Shown here in pieces: positions 8,323 to 16,948 of a DNA stretch of 64,000 bases. The DNA is taken from contig CAYUIE010000009.1 in NCBI GenBank assembly GCA_964444665.1, positions 70,514 to 134,513 on the forward strand, read 5' to 3'. The notes beneath the pieces were generated by a model that ran no database searches, was not told the DNA's origin, and worked only from the letters and a program-made list of their open reading frames with translations. The position numbers and the translations under genes are program-made. The first letter of the stretch is position 1. Each line of letters begins with the position of its first letter. This DNA is from CAYZTY01 sp964444665 (GTDB lineage Bacteria > Planctomycetota > Phycisphaerae > Sedimentisphaerales > CAYZTY01).

Positions 8323-9636
8323 TTAGTTCCACGCCGTTTGCCATAGCCACGTATCGGCAAAGTCTGCAAAATCTTCCAGATTCACAGCGCCGTCAAGATT
8401 GAAGTCAGCTATATTGTTATATAGCCCCGGCTCCCAGATAATTGTGCCGTTGTTGGTTATACCGCCCTGTGGGATTAATCGGCCGCCCTTCATATGAATA
8501 GTTCCGTTATTTGTCGTATGGCCCGTAACGAGTGTGATACCGTCGCTTATTTCTAATGTTGCATTTGCCTGAATGCTTACATCGCCGACGATATTTGTCG
8601 GCCCGGTTAGCACAATTATGCCGTTAGGGTCAATAACAACGTCGCCGGTAATGCCGCCGAATCCTGCGAAATTCGCATCGGCTGATTGTGTAATCGTAGT
8701 AGCTGCCAGAGTGCCGCCAAGGAGGTTAATTACTCCATTGGGTTCATTAACCAGATTACAGTCGAAAGCAACACCACCGCCGGCATTAACCTCTATTGTG
8801 CCATTGTTGTTTACATCCGCGGTTAGAGCGATATGCATCACATTCAAAGATGCCATCGCTGCATTACTGATTAAGCCGTGATTAGACAACTGATTACCGG
8901 TAGCAGCCGTTATACTGCCGCCGGTTGCCCGAATTGTGCCGTTGTTGGTCAAACACTCCCCGCCGTAAAGTAGCCCGAACCCGGTTATCTCGCCTGAGGT
9001 ATTGTTGTCCAGGATTTCGCGACCGCTGCACCCTCCGCCGAGTATCCTGATCTTTCCGGTATTATTCAGTAACTGGTCAACCTCAAATTCATGATACGGA
9101 GCGACTATAATCAAACCGGCATTCTCACAATTGCCTTCGATTCCAACTTTACCGTTGGTTTCTATTGTGCCACCGATGGGATTCAGCAGGTCGCCCTCGA
9201 TTCTCCCGCCCCAAAAATCCATCAGCCCGCCGCTGCTATTCATCACGTTGCCATTAATTTCAAATATTTCCAGACCCCAACCTATGATTCCGAATTCGCC
9301 ACCATCCGTCAAAGGGGCATAACACGGGTCTGCTAACGTTAAAGTAACCGGAGTTAATCCTACTCCCTCAAACACTACTTCATTTCCTCTGCAGGCGAGT
9401 GTGTTTATGGTATGACTATTCTGCAACTCAACTTTGACTTTGCCGCCGTCGGCATCAATTGTCACAGAGAAGGTGTCGGCCCCGTTTTCCGGCACAATCG
9501 CAGGATTCCAGTTACTCGCCGTTTCCCATTGGCCCCACGACCCGCCGACCCAGCTTGAGTTGTAATGAGTAGCCTGCAGCTCGGAGACAAAAAGGATTGA
9601 CAAAGTGACCGTTAACATTAATACGTTTCTTGACAT
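8323..9636 (-). CDS. Secreted repeat protein with half-dockerin tail (paralogue 1)
   Basis: The 437-residue protein has an N-terminal signal peptide ending near SELQA, then SSWVGGSWGQWETASNWNP, the opening typical of planctomycete autotransporter-like proteins. A long array of short Asn/Gly-rich strands follows (NNGTIEVNAGGG, LVNEPNGVINLLGG, GDVVIDPNG...LTGPTNI), predicted to form a beta-solenoid. The C-terminus DFNLDGAVNLEDFADFADTWLW is a single calcium-binding half of a dockerin-type repeat. It is likely exported to the surface or exterior; a binding partner is unknown. It is the last of three tandem paralogues on this strand, with a good ribosome binding site (AAAGGACGG) before the ATG. 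Confidence 0.72.
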   Translation of the reverse strand: MSRNVLMLTVTLSILFVSELQATHYNSSWVGGSWGQWETASNWNPAIVPENGADTFSVTIDADGGKVKVELQNSHTINTLACRGNEVVFEGVGLTPVTLTLADPCYAPLTDGGEFGIIGWGLEIFEINGNVMNSSGGLMDFWGGRIEGDLLNPIGGTIETNGKVGIEGNCENAGLIIVAPYHEFEVDQLLNNTGKIRILGGGCSGREILDNNTSGEITGFGLLYGGECLTNNGTIRATGGSITAATGNQLSNHGLISNAAMASLNVMHIALTADVNNNGTIEVNAGGGVAFDCNLVNEPNGVINLLGGTLAATTITQSADANFAGFGGITGDVVIDPNGIIVLTGPTNIVGDVSIQANATLEISDGITLVTGHTTNNGTIHMKGGRLIPQGGITNNGTIIWEPGLYNNIADFNLDGAVNLEDFADFADTWLWQTAWN

Positions 9637-9677
9637 AATTCACCGTCCTTTCCTGGTTGAGTGGATTTCTTATTTTT

Positions 9678-11021
9678 TCAGTACCAGCTTGCCTGCCATA
9701 GCCAGGTGTCGGCATAGGCGGCAAAATCGTCGAAATTTACCGTGCCGTCCGAATTTATATCGAAATGATTGCGGCCGGTTCCTGCCTCGTGTGTGATTGT
9801 GCAATCTTCGCAGTCGCAGCCGCCCTGGAAGATGACCGTCCCGCCGATAAGACGAATCGTTCCATCACAGGTTGTATGGCCTGTAATCAATGTCTGGCCG
9901 TCACTTATCTCTAACGCAGCCCCGTCAGGGATATTCACGTCGCCGATGATATTCATCGGCCCGGTTAACTCAATTAAGCCGTTGGGGTCGATAACCACAT
10001 CGCCTGTGATTGATCCAAAACCAGCGAAATTCGCATCGGCCGTTTGGACAAAATTTGGTGCTTCAATACTGCCCCCCTTGAGTAGTACTGCACCATTTGG
10101 GTCGTTAACAAAATTGCAGTCGATCGTTGTAGAGCCATTAATGTTGACTTGAATCATCCCCTCATTAATAAAATCACCTGCTGTAGTTTCTATAGAAAGA
10201 GTTGAGCCGGTGGAACTTTGTAGAATACCGCTACTTGTCGCATTGCCCCAACTATGCAATAATAATCCCCCTCCACGCGCAAGGATGCGTCCCTCGTTTT
10301 TAATTAGTTGATTTGCGTGTATGATACCTGCCCCCCTGATTTCACCAATACTGAGGTTTTGTAAAAGACCGGTAGAAAGGCTTCCGAGGTACATTTGGAT
10401 ATTGCCACTATTGATAAATTTTATCTCCGCCCAGATTTCTCCAGTGGGAGTAATCAGCATAAGACCTTCATTGGTGAGAGTACCTCCTGGAATATCAACG
10501 TTATCATTGATATGAACTTGCCCCTCAATATGGTTATACAAGTCCCCGAATATGAGCGTGTCATCAAATTCGAGTAATCCATTGGCTTTGTTTACGATAT
10601 TGCCCTTGAATTCAGTGTCCTTTGTTTGAAGATAACCATAGTTTACAAAGGACCCATCTATTGTAAATTCATCTGTACGTATTATTAGGTTACCATGATT
10701 CGTTAGCCCATTCGGCTCAATCATTCTGAGATGTACTCGGTTTGATGTCCAGTTAGCAAGACATATCTTTCCATAACAATGGAGTTCATTCACACTCCTA
10801 TTGTATTCTATACCAACTTCCACTTCATTTACGTCGACATAGTTACTGTCTATGACAATGTTGAAGTCACCATCAGGCACGACAGGCGGGTCCCAGTTGC
10901 AGGGGTCGCACCAGCAACCTTTGCTCCCTCCTACCCAGATTGAATCGATGACTTCGGCTTGAACATTCGTGCCTATTAAGATGAGTGTTAGCAAAATTGA
11001 TGATATTCTTTTTAAACGCAT
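9678..11021 (-). CDS. Secreted repeat protein with half-dockerin tail (paralogue 2)
   Basis: The 447-residue protein has a signal peptide (LTLILIGTNVQA), the same DSIWVGGSKGCWCDPCNWDPP opening, the Asn/Gly beta-solenoid body and the C-terminal block NSDGTVNFDDFAAYADTWLW. The region just before the tail contains GGCDCEDCTITHEAG, a Cys-rich patch shared with paralogue 3 but not with paralogue 1. Its last ~300 bp are almost the same DNA as the end of paralogue 3, while the middle parts differ, which points to gene conversion or unequal crossing-over. AAAGGAAGATG precedes the ATG as ribosome binding site. Role unknown; the family may act as secreted surface fibres or carbohydrate-associated proteins. 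Confidence 0.72.
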   Translation of the reverse strand: MRLKRISSILLTLILIGTNVQAEVIDSIWVGGSKGCWCDPCNWDPPVVPDGDFNIVIDSNYVDVNEVEVGIEYNRSVNELHCYGKICLANWTSNRVHLRMIEPNGLTNHGNLIIRTDEFTIDGSFVNYGYLQTKDTEFKGNIVNKANGLLEFDDTLIFGDLYNHIEGQVHINDNVDIPGGTLTNEGLMLITPTGEIWAEIKFINSGNIQMYLGSLSTGLLQNLSIGEIRGAGIIHANQLIKNEGRILARGGGLLLHSWGNATSSGILQSSTGSTLSIETTAGDFINEGMIQVNINGSTTIDCNFVNDPNGAVLLKGGSIEAPNFVQTADANFAGFGSITGDVVIDPNGLIELTGPMNIIGDVNIPDGAALEISDGQTLITGHTTCDGTIRLIGGTVIFQGGCDCEDCTITHEAGTGRNHFDINSDGTVNFDDFAAYADTWLWQASWY

Positions 11022-11059
11022 ATTTCATCTTCCTTTCTTTATTTTGAACTGTACTTCTT

Positions 11060-12349
11060 TCAGTACCAGCTTGCCTGCCATAGCCAGTTGTCGGCGTAGG
11101 CGGCGAAGTCATCGAAATTTACTGTGCCGTCCTCATTTATATCGAAGTGATTTCGGCCGGTTCCTGCCTCGTGTGTAATTGTGCAATCTTCACAATCGCA
11201 TCCGCCCTGGAAGATAACCGTCCCGCCGATAAGACGAATCGTTCCGTCACAGGTTGTATGGCCTGTAATCAATGTTTGGCCGTCACTTATCTCTAACGTA
11301 GCATCGACAGGGATATTTACGTCACCAAAAATGTTAGTTGGCCCCGTTAGAGCGATTAGGCTGTTAGATTCAATGGTGAGATTACCAGTAATATCACCTT
11401 GGCCTTTGAATGTTGCATTGGCCGACTGTATAATATTTGTAGCAGCCAGGGTCCCACCGTACATTTGTATAACACCGTTGGGTTCATTAACCAGATTGCA
11501 GTCGAATGTTATGCCACCGCCGGCATTGACCTCGATTGTGCCGGTGTTATTTACTTCTTCTTCTGACTTTATATTCAGTAATGCTCCAGGCGTGTTGCCC
11601 AGAACACCGCTATTTAGCAAAGTGGCTTCTTCAAACCAAGCAATTGTAAGTGTGCCGCCTTCTGCGTAAATCGTACCTTTATTTTGTAAGAGTTGACTCG
11701 CACGAAAAACTCCAAAACCCTCGACAATACCAAGGGGATTGTTGACAAGGTCATCGTCACTTCCAAAAGCTCCGCCATAAATCTTGATCTGTCCGTTATT
11801 GTGAACGTATTCTTCGATATAGAATTCACTTCCTGGGGCAATTTGTATTAAGCCTGAATTTTCAAAATTACCTTCATCAGTATCGATTTTGCCCTTGATT
11901 CCCATTATACTCCCATCAGGATTGAAGAGATCGCCTGCGATTTCCAAATCTTCCAGATAAAGCTCTGCACTACCAGTGTTTGTGATTTTGCCGTTAATGT
12001 CATCATGCCACTTACCTTCGATGCTTAAGTCTCCATGGTTTGTCAGGCCATTTGTATCTGCCAGAGTAAGTTGTGCCCAATCGGTCCACGTGTTAAGTTC
12101 GACTTCGCCATAACAATCCAATTTGTCAACAGTCCAATTTTCTGCCAAAGTTACTTCTGCGTTGGTTATACTTACGACAAAGGTCTGAGATGCGTTGTTA
12201 TCCGGTACGATACCACAGTCCCAATTACACGGGTCGCCCCAAAGGCCATTATCAGGACCAATCCAACTACACGGAATTTGCGCAGCTTGTAGGTTTGAAG
12301 CTGAAAAGCCTAATGCGATGGCCGCAAAAATTAATACTTTCTTAGACAT
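11060..12349 (-). CDS. Secreted repeat protein with half-dockerin tail (paralogue 3)
   Basis: The 429-residue protein has a signal peptide ending near SNLQA and the opening CSWIGPDNGLWGDPCNWD. The body is made of short beta-strand repeats with recurring N-N-G-T-I and P-N-G-V-I turns. The tail GRNHFDINEDGTVNFDDFAAYADNWLW carries the single dockerin-like calcium loop (D-x-N-x-D-G-x-V-x-x-x-D). It is the first gene of the three-gene tandem on this strand, read from the 12.35-12.6 kb intergenic region. Body repeats 'LVNEPNGVI' and 'VNAGGG' are shared with paralogue 1, while the tail is shared with paralogue 2, so the gene is a mosaic of its neighbours. Function unknown. Confidence 0.72.
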   Translation of the reverse strand: MSKKVLIFAAIALGFSASNLQAAQIPCSWIGPDNGLWGDPCNWDCGIVPDNNASQTFVVSITNAEVTLAENWTVDKLDCYGEVELNTWTDWAQLTLADTNGLTNHGDLSIEGKWHDDINGKITNTGSAELYLEDLEIAGDLFNPDGSIMGIKGKIDTDEGNFENSGLIQIAPGSEFYIEEYVHNNGQIKIYGGAFGSDDDLVNNPLGIVEGFGVFRASQLLQNKGTIYAEGGTLTIAWFEEATLLNSGVLGNTPGALLNIKSEEEVNNTGTIEVNAGGGITFDCNLVNEPNGVIQMYGGTLAATNIIQSANATFKGQGDITGNLTIESNSLIALTGPTNIFGDVNIPVDATLEISDGQTLITGHTTCDGTIRLIGGTVIFQGGCDCEDCTITHEAGTGRNHFDINEDGTVNFDDFAAYADNWLWQASWY

Positions 12350-12618
12350 AATTCACCTTCCTTTCTATGGTTGGGATTTTCTGTCCGTCGCGTTGGACTT
12401 GTAATGATATCGCGAGAGATTTGACTATTTTCATCGTCTGCCACTCCTCTGATTTGCTTATCTTGTAATGTATGAAATATGGGTATAATGTCAAGAAAAT
12501 TACGGCTTTCAGGGATTTTTACGATAAATACAGACTTTGACCTTGCAATGTTTCAAAAAAATCGTTATTTAATGAAGTGAAATGTGATTTATGATATATG
12601 AGAATAGGAGTACGTTAG
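12350..12618. promoter_or_regulatory. Divergent intergenic region between secreted-protein genes and rpmB
   Basis: About 270 bp separate the minus-strand secreted-protein genes from rpmB. A TATAAT at 12484-12489 could serve rpmB (weak TTGTAA 15 bp upstream). On the other strand TTGACA (complement of 12490-12495) with a weak TACATT 16 bp further could serve the secreted-protein genes. The boxes are read directly; their pairing is tentative. AGGAG-like sequence precedes rpmB. Confidence 0.35.
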
Positions 12619-12885
12619 ATGTCGAGAGTATGTTATTTTACCGGCAAAAAGACCAGAGCGGGACGCAGTATCGCCCGCCGGGGCAAGGCTAAATATCTCG
12701 GCGGTGTCGGAAAAAAGACCACCGGCATTACAAAGAGAAAATTCAAGCCGAATATCCAGAAGGTCCGGGCGGTTGTAGACGGCAGGGTCTGCCGGATTAG
12801 GGTCTCGGCCAAGGCAATGCATATGGGTCTTGTGCAAAAGCCGCTGAAGAGGGATTATAAACCTTCTGTAGAGGCCGTTGAATAG
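12619..12885 (+). CDS. rpmB: 50S ribosomal protein L28
   Basis: The 88-residue basic protein begins MSRVCYFTGKKTRAGRSIARRG and continues with FKPNIQKVRAVVDGRVCRIRVSAKAMHMG, the L28 pattern. Both the length and the very high Lys/Arg content fit. L28 is a component of the large ribosomal subunit. This version keeps only one Cys in the N-terminal segment (CYFTGKK), so the zinc-ribbon pairs of some L28 proteins are incomplete. The gene stands alone, followed within 40 bp by a perfect intrinsic terminator and then by gatC, so it is probably its own transcription unit. Confidence 0.95.
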   Translation: MSRVCYFTGKKTRAGRSIARRGKAKYLGGVGKKTTGITKRKFKPNIQKVRAVVDGRVCRIRVSAKAMHMGLVQKPLKRDYKPSVEAVE

Positions 12886-12921
12886 CGAAATTTTAACATT
12901 GCAAAGAGAAAAGATTTTTGT

Positions 12922-12954
12922 AAAAACGAGGCGGCAGGGCCTCGTTTTTCTTTT
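12922..12954 (+). terminator. Rho-independent terminator after rpmB
   Basis: AAAAACGAGGC (12922-12932) and GCCTCGTTTTT (12939-12949) form a perfect 11-bp stem with a 6-nt loop, ending in a T-rich run (TTTTTCTTTT). It lies 37 bp after the rpmB stop codon. Confidence 0.9.
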
Positions 12955-12969
12955 GGCCGGGGATGAAAC

Positions 12970-13278
12970 GTGAAAAATATTATTGATGAGCAGAAGGTAA
13001 GAGCGGTCGCGAAGCTGTCTCGGCTGGACCTGACGGACGACGAGGTGGCCGCCTTCAGCAGGCAGTTAAGCGCAATCCTCGAATACGTCGAGAAGCTAAA
13101 TGAGCTTGACACGACGAACGTCGAGCCGTTAGCGCACTGTCTGCCTATAAGCAACATCTTCCGGGAAGACAAGATAAAAGAGTCACTTGGTGTGGAAAAA
13201 ACGCTGGCAAATGCACCACAGCGGGACGGCGATTTCTTCAAAGTACCCAAAATACTTGATGATAGCTCCGGAGCATAA
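12970..13278 (+). CDS. gatC: Aspartyl/glutamyl-tRNA amidotransferase subunit C
   Basis: The 102-residue protein has the GatC pattern: VRAVAKLSRLDLTDDEVAAFSRQLSAILEYVEKLNELDT, then the loop VEPLAHCLPISNIFREDKI and a C-terminal GDFFKVPKIL. GatC wraps around GatA and GatB and holds the amidotransferase together. The complex turns Glu-tRNA(Gln) and Asp-tRNA(Asn) into correctly charged tRNAs. The start is GTG at 12970. It is followed within 25 bp by gatA and then gatB, a complete gatCAB operon, so this organism probably depends on indirect tRNA amidation. Confidence 0.9.
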   Translation: MKNIIDEQKVRAVAKLSRLDLTDDEVAAFSRQLSAILEYVEKLNELDTTNVEPLAHCLPISNIFREDKIKESLGVEKTLANAPQRDGDFFKVPKILDDSSGA

Positions 13279-13301
13279 AGAATTTTTTTGGTGTTGGTTT
13301 T

Positions 13302-14780
13302 ATGTCGGATGAACTGCTGGATTTGAATTGTAAAGAGTTGCGGGACGAAATTGCGGCAGGGCGGGTTAAAAGTAACGCAGCTACCGAAGCAGTCTTTGAG
13401 CAAATAGATAATTATGAAGGCAAAGTGGGGGCTTTTCTTAGCACGTTCAAAAAGCAAGCGCTGGCACAGGCTAAGCAGGTCGATGACAAAATTGCTTCAG
13501 GTGGGCCCGTAGGTGCTTTAGCGGGTGTGCCGGTCGCTGTAAAAGACAATATGTGTACGACCTTCGGCGCTACGACCTGCGCTTCGAAGATACTGGAAAA
13601 TTTTCACGCACCTTATAACGCCACTGTAGTTGAGAAGCTTCTTGCCGCCGATGCGGTGATAGTCGGCAAAACGAATCTGGACGAGTTTGCGATGGGCTCA
13701 AGCACGGAAAACTCAGGCCTTAAAAAGACCGTCAATCCCTGGGACCCAGGCAGAGTACCAGGCGGCAGCAGCGGCGGCTCGGCAGCCGCGGTAGCTTCGA
13801 GAATGTGCTTCGCGGCATTAGGCTCGGATACGGGCGGCTCGATTCGTCAGCCTGCAAGCTTTTGTGGCGCCGTTGGGTTAAAGCCGACTTACGGGAGAAT
13901 ATCGAGATTCGGTCTGGTTGCTTACGGCTCCAGCCTGGACCAGATTGGGCCGGTTACGCGGACGGTTGCTGATACGGCTTTAATCTTAAATGTTATTACC
14001 GGCCACGACCAAAAAGACAGTACAAGCGTCAGCGAGCAAATCGCGCCGGTATGCGATTATCTTGAAAAGATCGATGAGTCGCCGAAAGGGTTGAAAATAG
14101 GCATAGTGCCCCAGCTAAACGAAGGGGCCGAACAAAATGTGCAAAAGGCGATTGGCAAGGCCCTGGAAGTTTATAAAAATTCTGGCGCCGAGATTATTGA
14201 GATAGCTATGCCGCATTTTGATTATGCCATCGCTGCATATTACCTGATTGCGACGGCGGAGGCATCGAGCAACCTTGCGCGGTACGACGGCGTGCATTAC
14301 GGTTATCGAACGCCAAGACCTAATGATTATATTGAGGTTTATTCCAAGTCGCGGGCCGAAGGTTTTGGCGGTGAGGTTAAAAGGCGAATAATGCTGGGTA
14401 CATACGCGCTTTCCAGCGGGTACTACGACGCCTATTATCTAAAGGCGTTGAAAGTTAGAAATTTGATACGAGGCGATTTCACGAAGGCTTTTGAAAGCTG
14501 CGATTGCGTTATGATGCCGGTCTCGCCAACAACGGCCTTCAAAATCGGTGAAAAGATTGACGACCCGCTGCAGATGTATCTCTCGGACGTTTACACGATA
14601 GCGGCAAACCTGGCGGGAGTCCCGGCAATAAGTGTTCCTTGCGGCTTCGATGGTGATAATTTGCCGATAGGCCTGCAGATACTTACGCCGGCTTTTACGG
14701 AAGATAAGCTCCTGCGAATAGCAAGAATTTATGAATCGCAGAATCAATGGCATCTAAAGAAACCTGCAGTCATAAAGTGA
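13302..14780 (+). CDS. gatA: Aspartyl/glutamyl-tRNA amidotransferase subunit A
   Basis: The 492-residue amidase-signature enzyme releases ammonia from glutamine and channels it to GatB. The Ser-cisSer-Lys triad is visible: Lys in VPVAVKDNM, the cis-Ser in GGSSGGSAAAVASR and the nucleophile in SDTGGSIRQPASFCG. The C-terminal part carries the Glu-amide-binding region and ends normally. Length and start (ATG, LDLNCKELRDEI) match the family. It sits between gatC and gatB with short spacers. Nothing unusual is seen. Confidence 0.95.
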   Translation: MSDELLDLNCKELRDEIAAGRVKSNAATEAVFEQIDNYEGKVGAFLSTFKKQALAQAKQVDDKIASGGPVGALAGVPVAVKDNMCTTFGATTCASKILENFHAPYNATVVEKLLAADAVIVGKTNLDEFAMGSSTENSGLKKTVNPWDPGRVPGGSSGGSAAAVASRMCFAALGSDTGGSIRQPASFCGAVGLKPTYGRISRFGLVAYGSSLDQIGPVTRTVADTALILNVITGHDQKDSTSVSEQIAPVCDYLEKIDESPKGLKIGIVPQLNEGAEQNVQKAIGKALEVYKNSGAEIIEIAMPHFDYAIAAYYLIATAEASSNLARYDGVHYGYRTPRPNDYIEVYSKSRAEGFGGEVKRRIMLGTYALSSGYYDAYYLKALKVRNLIRGDFTKAFESCDCVMMPVSPTTAFKIGEKIDDPLQMYLSDVYTIAANLAGVPAISVPCGFDGDNLPIGLQILTPAFTEDKLLRIARIYESQNQWHLKKPAVIK

Positions 14781-14787
14781 GTTAGAA

Positions 14788-16251
14788 TTGGCACAGTTGC
14801 AGTACAAAGCGATAATTGGCTTGGAGATTCATGTGCATTTGTGCACTGAGACCAAGATGTTCTGCGCCTGCGCCCTCGAATATGGCAAGCAGGCGAACAG
14901 CAGGGTTTGCCCCGTTTGCCTTGGTATGCCGGGCGTGCTGCCGGTGATGAATAAGCAGGCGTTCGAGTATGCGATGCTGACGGCCCTTGCCCTTAATTGC
15001 CAGATTAGTCGTTTCACCAAATGGGACAGAAAGAGCTATTATTACCCCGACCTGCCGAAGAATTATCAGATAAGCCAGTACGACCTGCCGCTCAGCAGCA
15101 ACGGTTTCATCGAAATCCCTCTTGAAGGCGGCCGGACCAAAAAAATCAGGATAATAAGGGTGCATCTCGAAGAAGATGCCGGCAAGAATCTGCATTCTGC
15201 AAAAGGTTATTCGCAGGTGGACCTGAACCGGGCCGGCACGCCGTTATTGGAGATTGTTACCGAGCCGGATATGAGCAGCCCTGAAGAGGTTCGTGCACTG
15301 GCAGTAGAGTTGCAGCGAATTGTCAGATATCTGGGTGTATCGGAAGCGGACATGCAAAAGGGTCATATGCGCTTCGAGCCGAACATCAATGTAGTGATTG
15401 ATAAAGACGGAAAAGATTGCAAAACGCCGATTGTTGAAGTCAAAAATTTAAACAGCTTTCGCGCGCTTGAAAGAAGCGTTACTTATGAAGTGACCCGGCA
15501 GCTTGACGAGTTTGCCGAGACGGGTTTGGTAATGGAGATGGGCAACAAAACGACCCGCGGCTGGGATGATGCAAACGAGAAAACCGTTCTGCAAAGGGAA
15601 AAAGAGGAGGCCCACGATTATCGTTATTTCCCTGACCCTGATCTTGTGCCCGTCGAGGTAAGTGACGAATGGCTTGAGCAAATAAAGTCCCGGCTGTGTG
15701 AGCTGCCCATAAAGAAACAGATGAGGTATGTAAGCGAATACGGCCTGAGTGATTATGACGCGGGCGTTTTAACTGCGGAACGGCCGACGGCAAACTTTTT
15801 CGAGGAAGTGGTTAAAGCGGGCGGTGAGCCGAAGCGAGTGTGTAATCTGCTTACTCAGACCGGATTAAGGCTGGCAAATGAAAAGGGATGCAGCGTTGCC
15901 CAGCTTGGTATTAAGCCGCAGGATGTAGCGGAGTTGGCTAAAATGGTTGAAGCAGGCCGAGTCAGCGCAAGCGCCTCGACAACTATTTTTGAAAAAATGG
16001 TCGAAACCACAAAGACCCCTGGGGATATAGCGGAAGAATTCAATTTGGTTCAGAAAAGCGACGAAGGTGAGCTGGAAAAAATAGTAGAGCAGGTACTTTC
16101 GGAAAATCCTAAGGCGGTTGATGATGTAAAAAGCGGTGGGAAGAAAAGCAAAAAGGCCCGTGGTTTCTTAGTCGGCCAGGTGATGCAGAAGACCGGCGGC
16201 CGGGCAAACCCGAAAGTGGTCTCCGAAATCCTCGCGAGAAAACTAACATAG
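14788..16251 (+). CDS. gatB: Aspartyl/glutamyl-tRNA amidotransferase subunit B
   Basis: The 487-residue protein has the GatB order: the N-terminal domain opening YKAIIGLEIHVHLCTETKMFC, the zinc-site cysteines (FCAC...VCPVCLG), the ATP-binding region with RKSYYYPDLPKNYQISQYD, and the YqeY-like tRNA-binding tail (about residues 340-487, ending GQVMQKTGGRANP). GatB phosphorylates the misacylated side chain and uses ammonia from GatA. The frame begins at a TTG (14788), 7 bp after gatA; no ATG fits as well, so a TTG start is likely. It closes the gatCAB operon. Confidence 0.94.
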   Translation: MAQLQYKAIIGLEIHVHLCTETKMFCACALEYGKQANSRVCPVCLGMPGVLPVMNKQAFEYAMLTALALNCQISRFTKWDRKSYYYPDLPKNYQISQYDLPLSSNGFIEIPLEGGRTKKIRIIRVHLEEDAGKNLHSAKGYSQVDLNRAGTPLLEIVTEPDMSSPEEVRALAVELQRIVRYLGVSEADMQKGHMRFEPNINVVIDKDGKDCKTPIVEVKNLNSFRALERSVTYEVTRQLDEFAETGLVMEMGNKTTRGWDDANEKTVLQREKEEAHDYRYFPDPDLVPVEVSDEWLEQIKSRLCELPIKKQMRYVSEYGLSDYDAGVLTAERPTANFFEEVVKAGGEPKRVCNLLTQTGLRLANEKGCSVAQLGIKPQDVAELAKMVEAGRVSASASTTIFEKMVETTKTPGDIAEEFNLVQKSDEGELEKIVEQVLSENPKAVDDVKSGGKKSKKARGFLVGQVMQKTGGRANPKVVSEILARKLT

Positions 16252-16309
16252 GCTTAAGAGCACCGGCTGTTAATTGACACCCCACTCCATCAAATCAAGC
16301 CAGGCGGAA

Positions 16310-16948
16310 TTATTTTTTCAGTACTTTACTTTCAGTTCCTTCGATTAGCCTTTTGATATTTGCGCGGTGCCGAAGGATGACCAGGATAGGCATAAGAATT
16401 GCAACTGTAAACAGGGGCCATAACGTGTCGAAACGCCAGTCGGGCACGACGGCCACGGCCGTAGTCAGGCATACCGGAAAGACGATTGCCGCCGTAATCG
16501 AGGCCAGCGAGACATAACGCCAGATAATCACAACAAGAATCCAGACGGCAAATGCAACAAGGCCGCAAATCGTATAGTAAGGCCAAAGCCCTAATACAAC
16601 GCCAAGACTGGTAGCAACACCTTTACCACCTTTGAATTTCAGGTAAATAGGGAAGATATGACCGAATATGGCTACGCAGCCGACCACAAGCCATAGCGCA
16701 AGTTTTGGACTTGTAGCTGGAAGCGTAATAAAATGCCTTGCAACCAGCATCGGTATTAGGCCCTTTAGAACGTCGAGAACAAAGCACAGCCAGGCCCACT
16801 TTCTTCCAAGTACTCTGCTGACATTTGTAGCGCCGATATTTCCTGAGCCGACTAAGCGCAGGTCCTTGCCATGCGCCCTGGCGATAATCAAGCCGAATGG
16901 AACAGAACCAAGAAGATAAGATGCGGTTATCAAAATTAATAATTTCAT
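16310..16948 (-). CDS. plsY: Acyl-phosphate:glycerol-3-phosphate acyltransferase PlsY
   Basis: The 212-residue membrane protein has the PlsY signatures: YLLGSVPFGLIIARA, then GSGNIGATNVSRVLGRKWA (phosphate-binding loop), and KGGKGVATSLGVVLGL. It makes the first acylation step of phospholipid synthesis, moving the acyl group from acyl-phosphate to glycerol 3-phosphate at the inner membrane. Its ATG overlaps the stop of the GT4 gene by 4 bp, so it is read at the end of the LPS-core operon. A role in supplying membrane lipid together with LPS is plausible from the linkage. Start and length are normal. Confidence 0.93.
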   Translation of the reverse strand: MKLLILITASYLLGSVPFGLIIARAHGKDLRLVGSGNIGATNVSRVLGRKWAWLCFVLDVLKGLIPMLVARHFITLPATSPKLALWLVVGCVAIFGHIFPIYLKFKGGKGVATSLGVVLGLWPYYTICGLVAFAVWILVVIIWRYVSLASITAAIVFPVCLTTAVAVVPDWRFDTLWPLFTVAILMPILVILRHRANIKRLIEGTESKVLKK

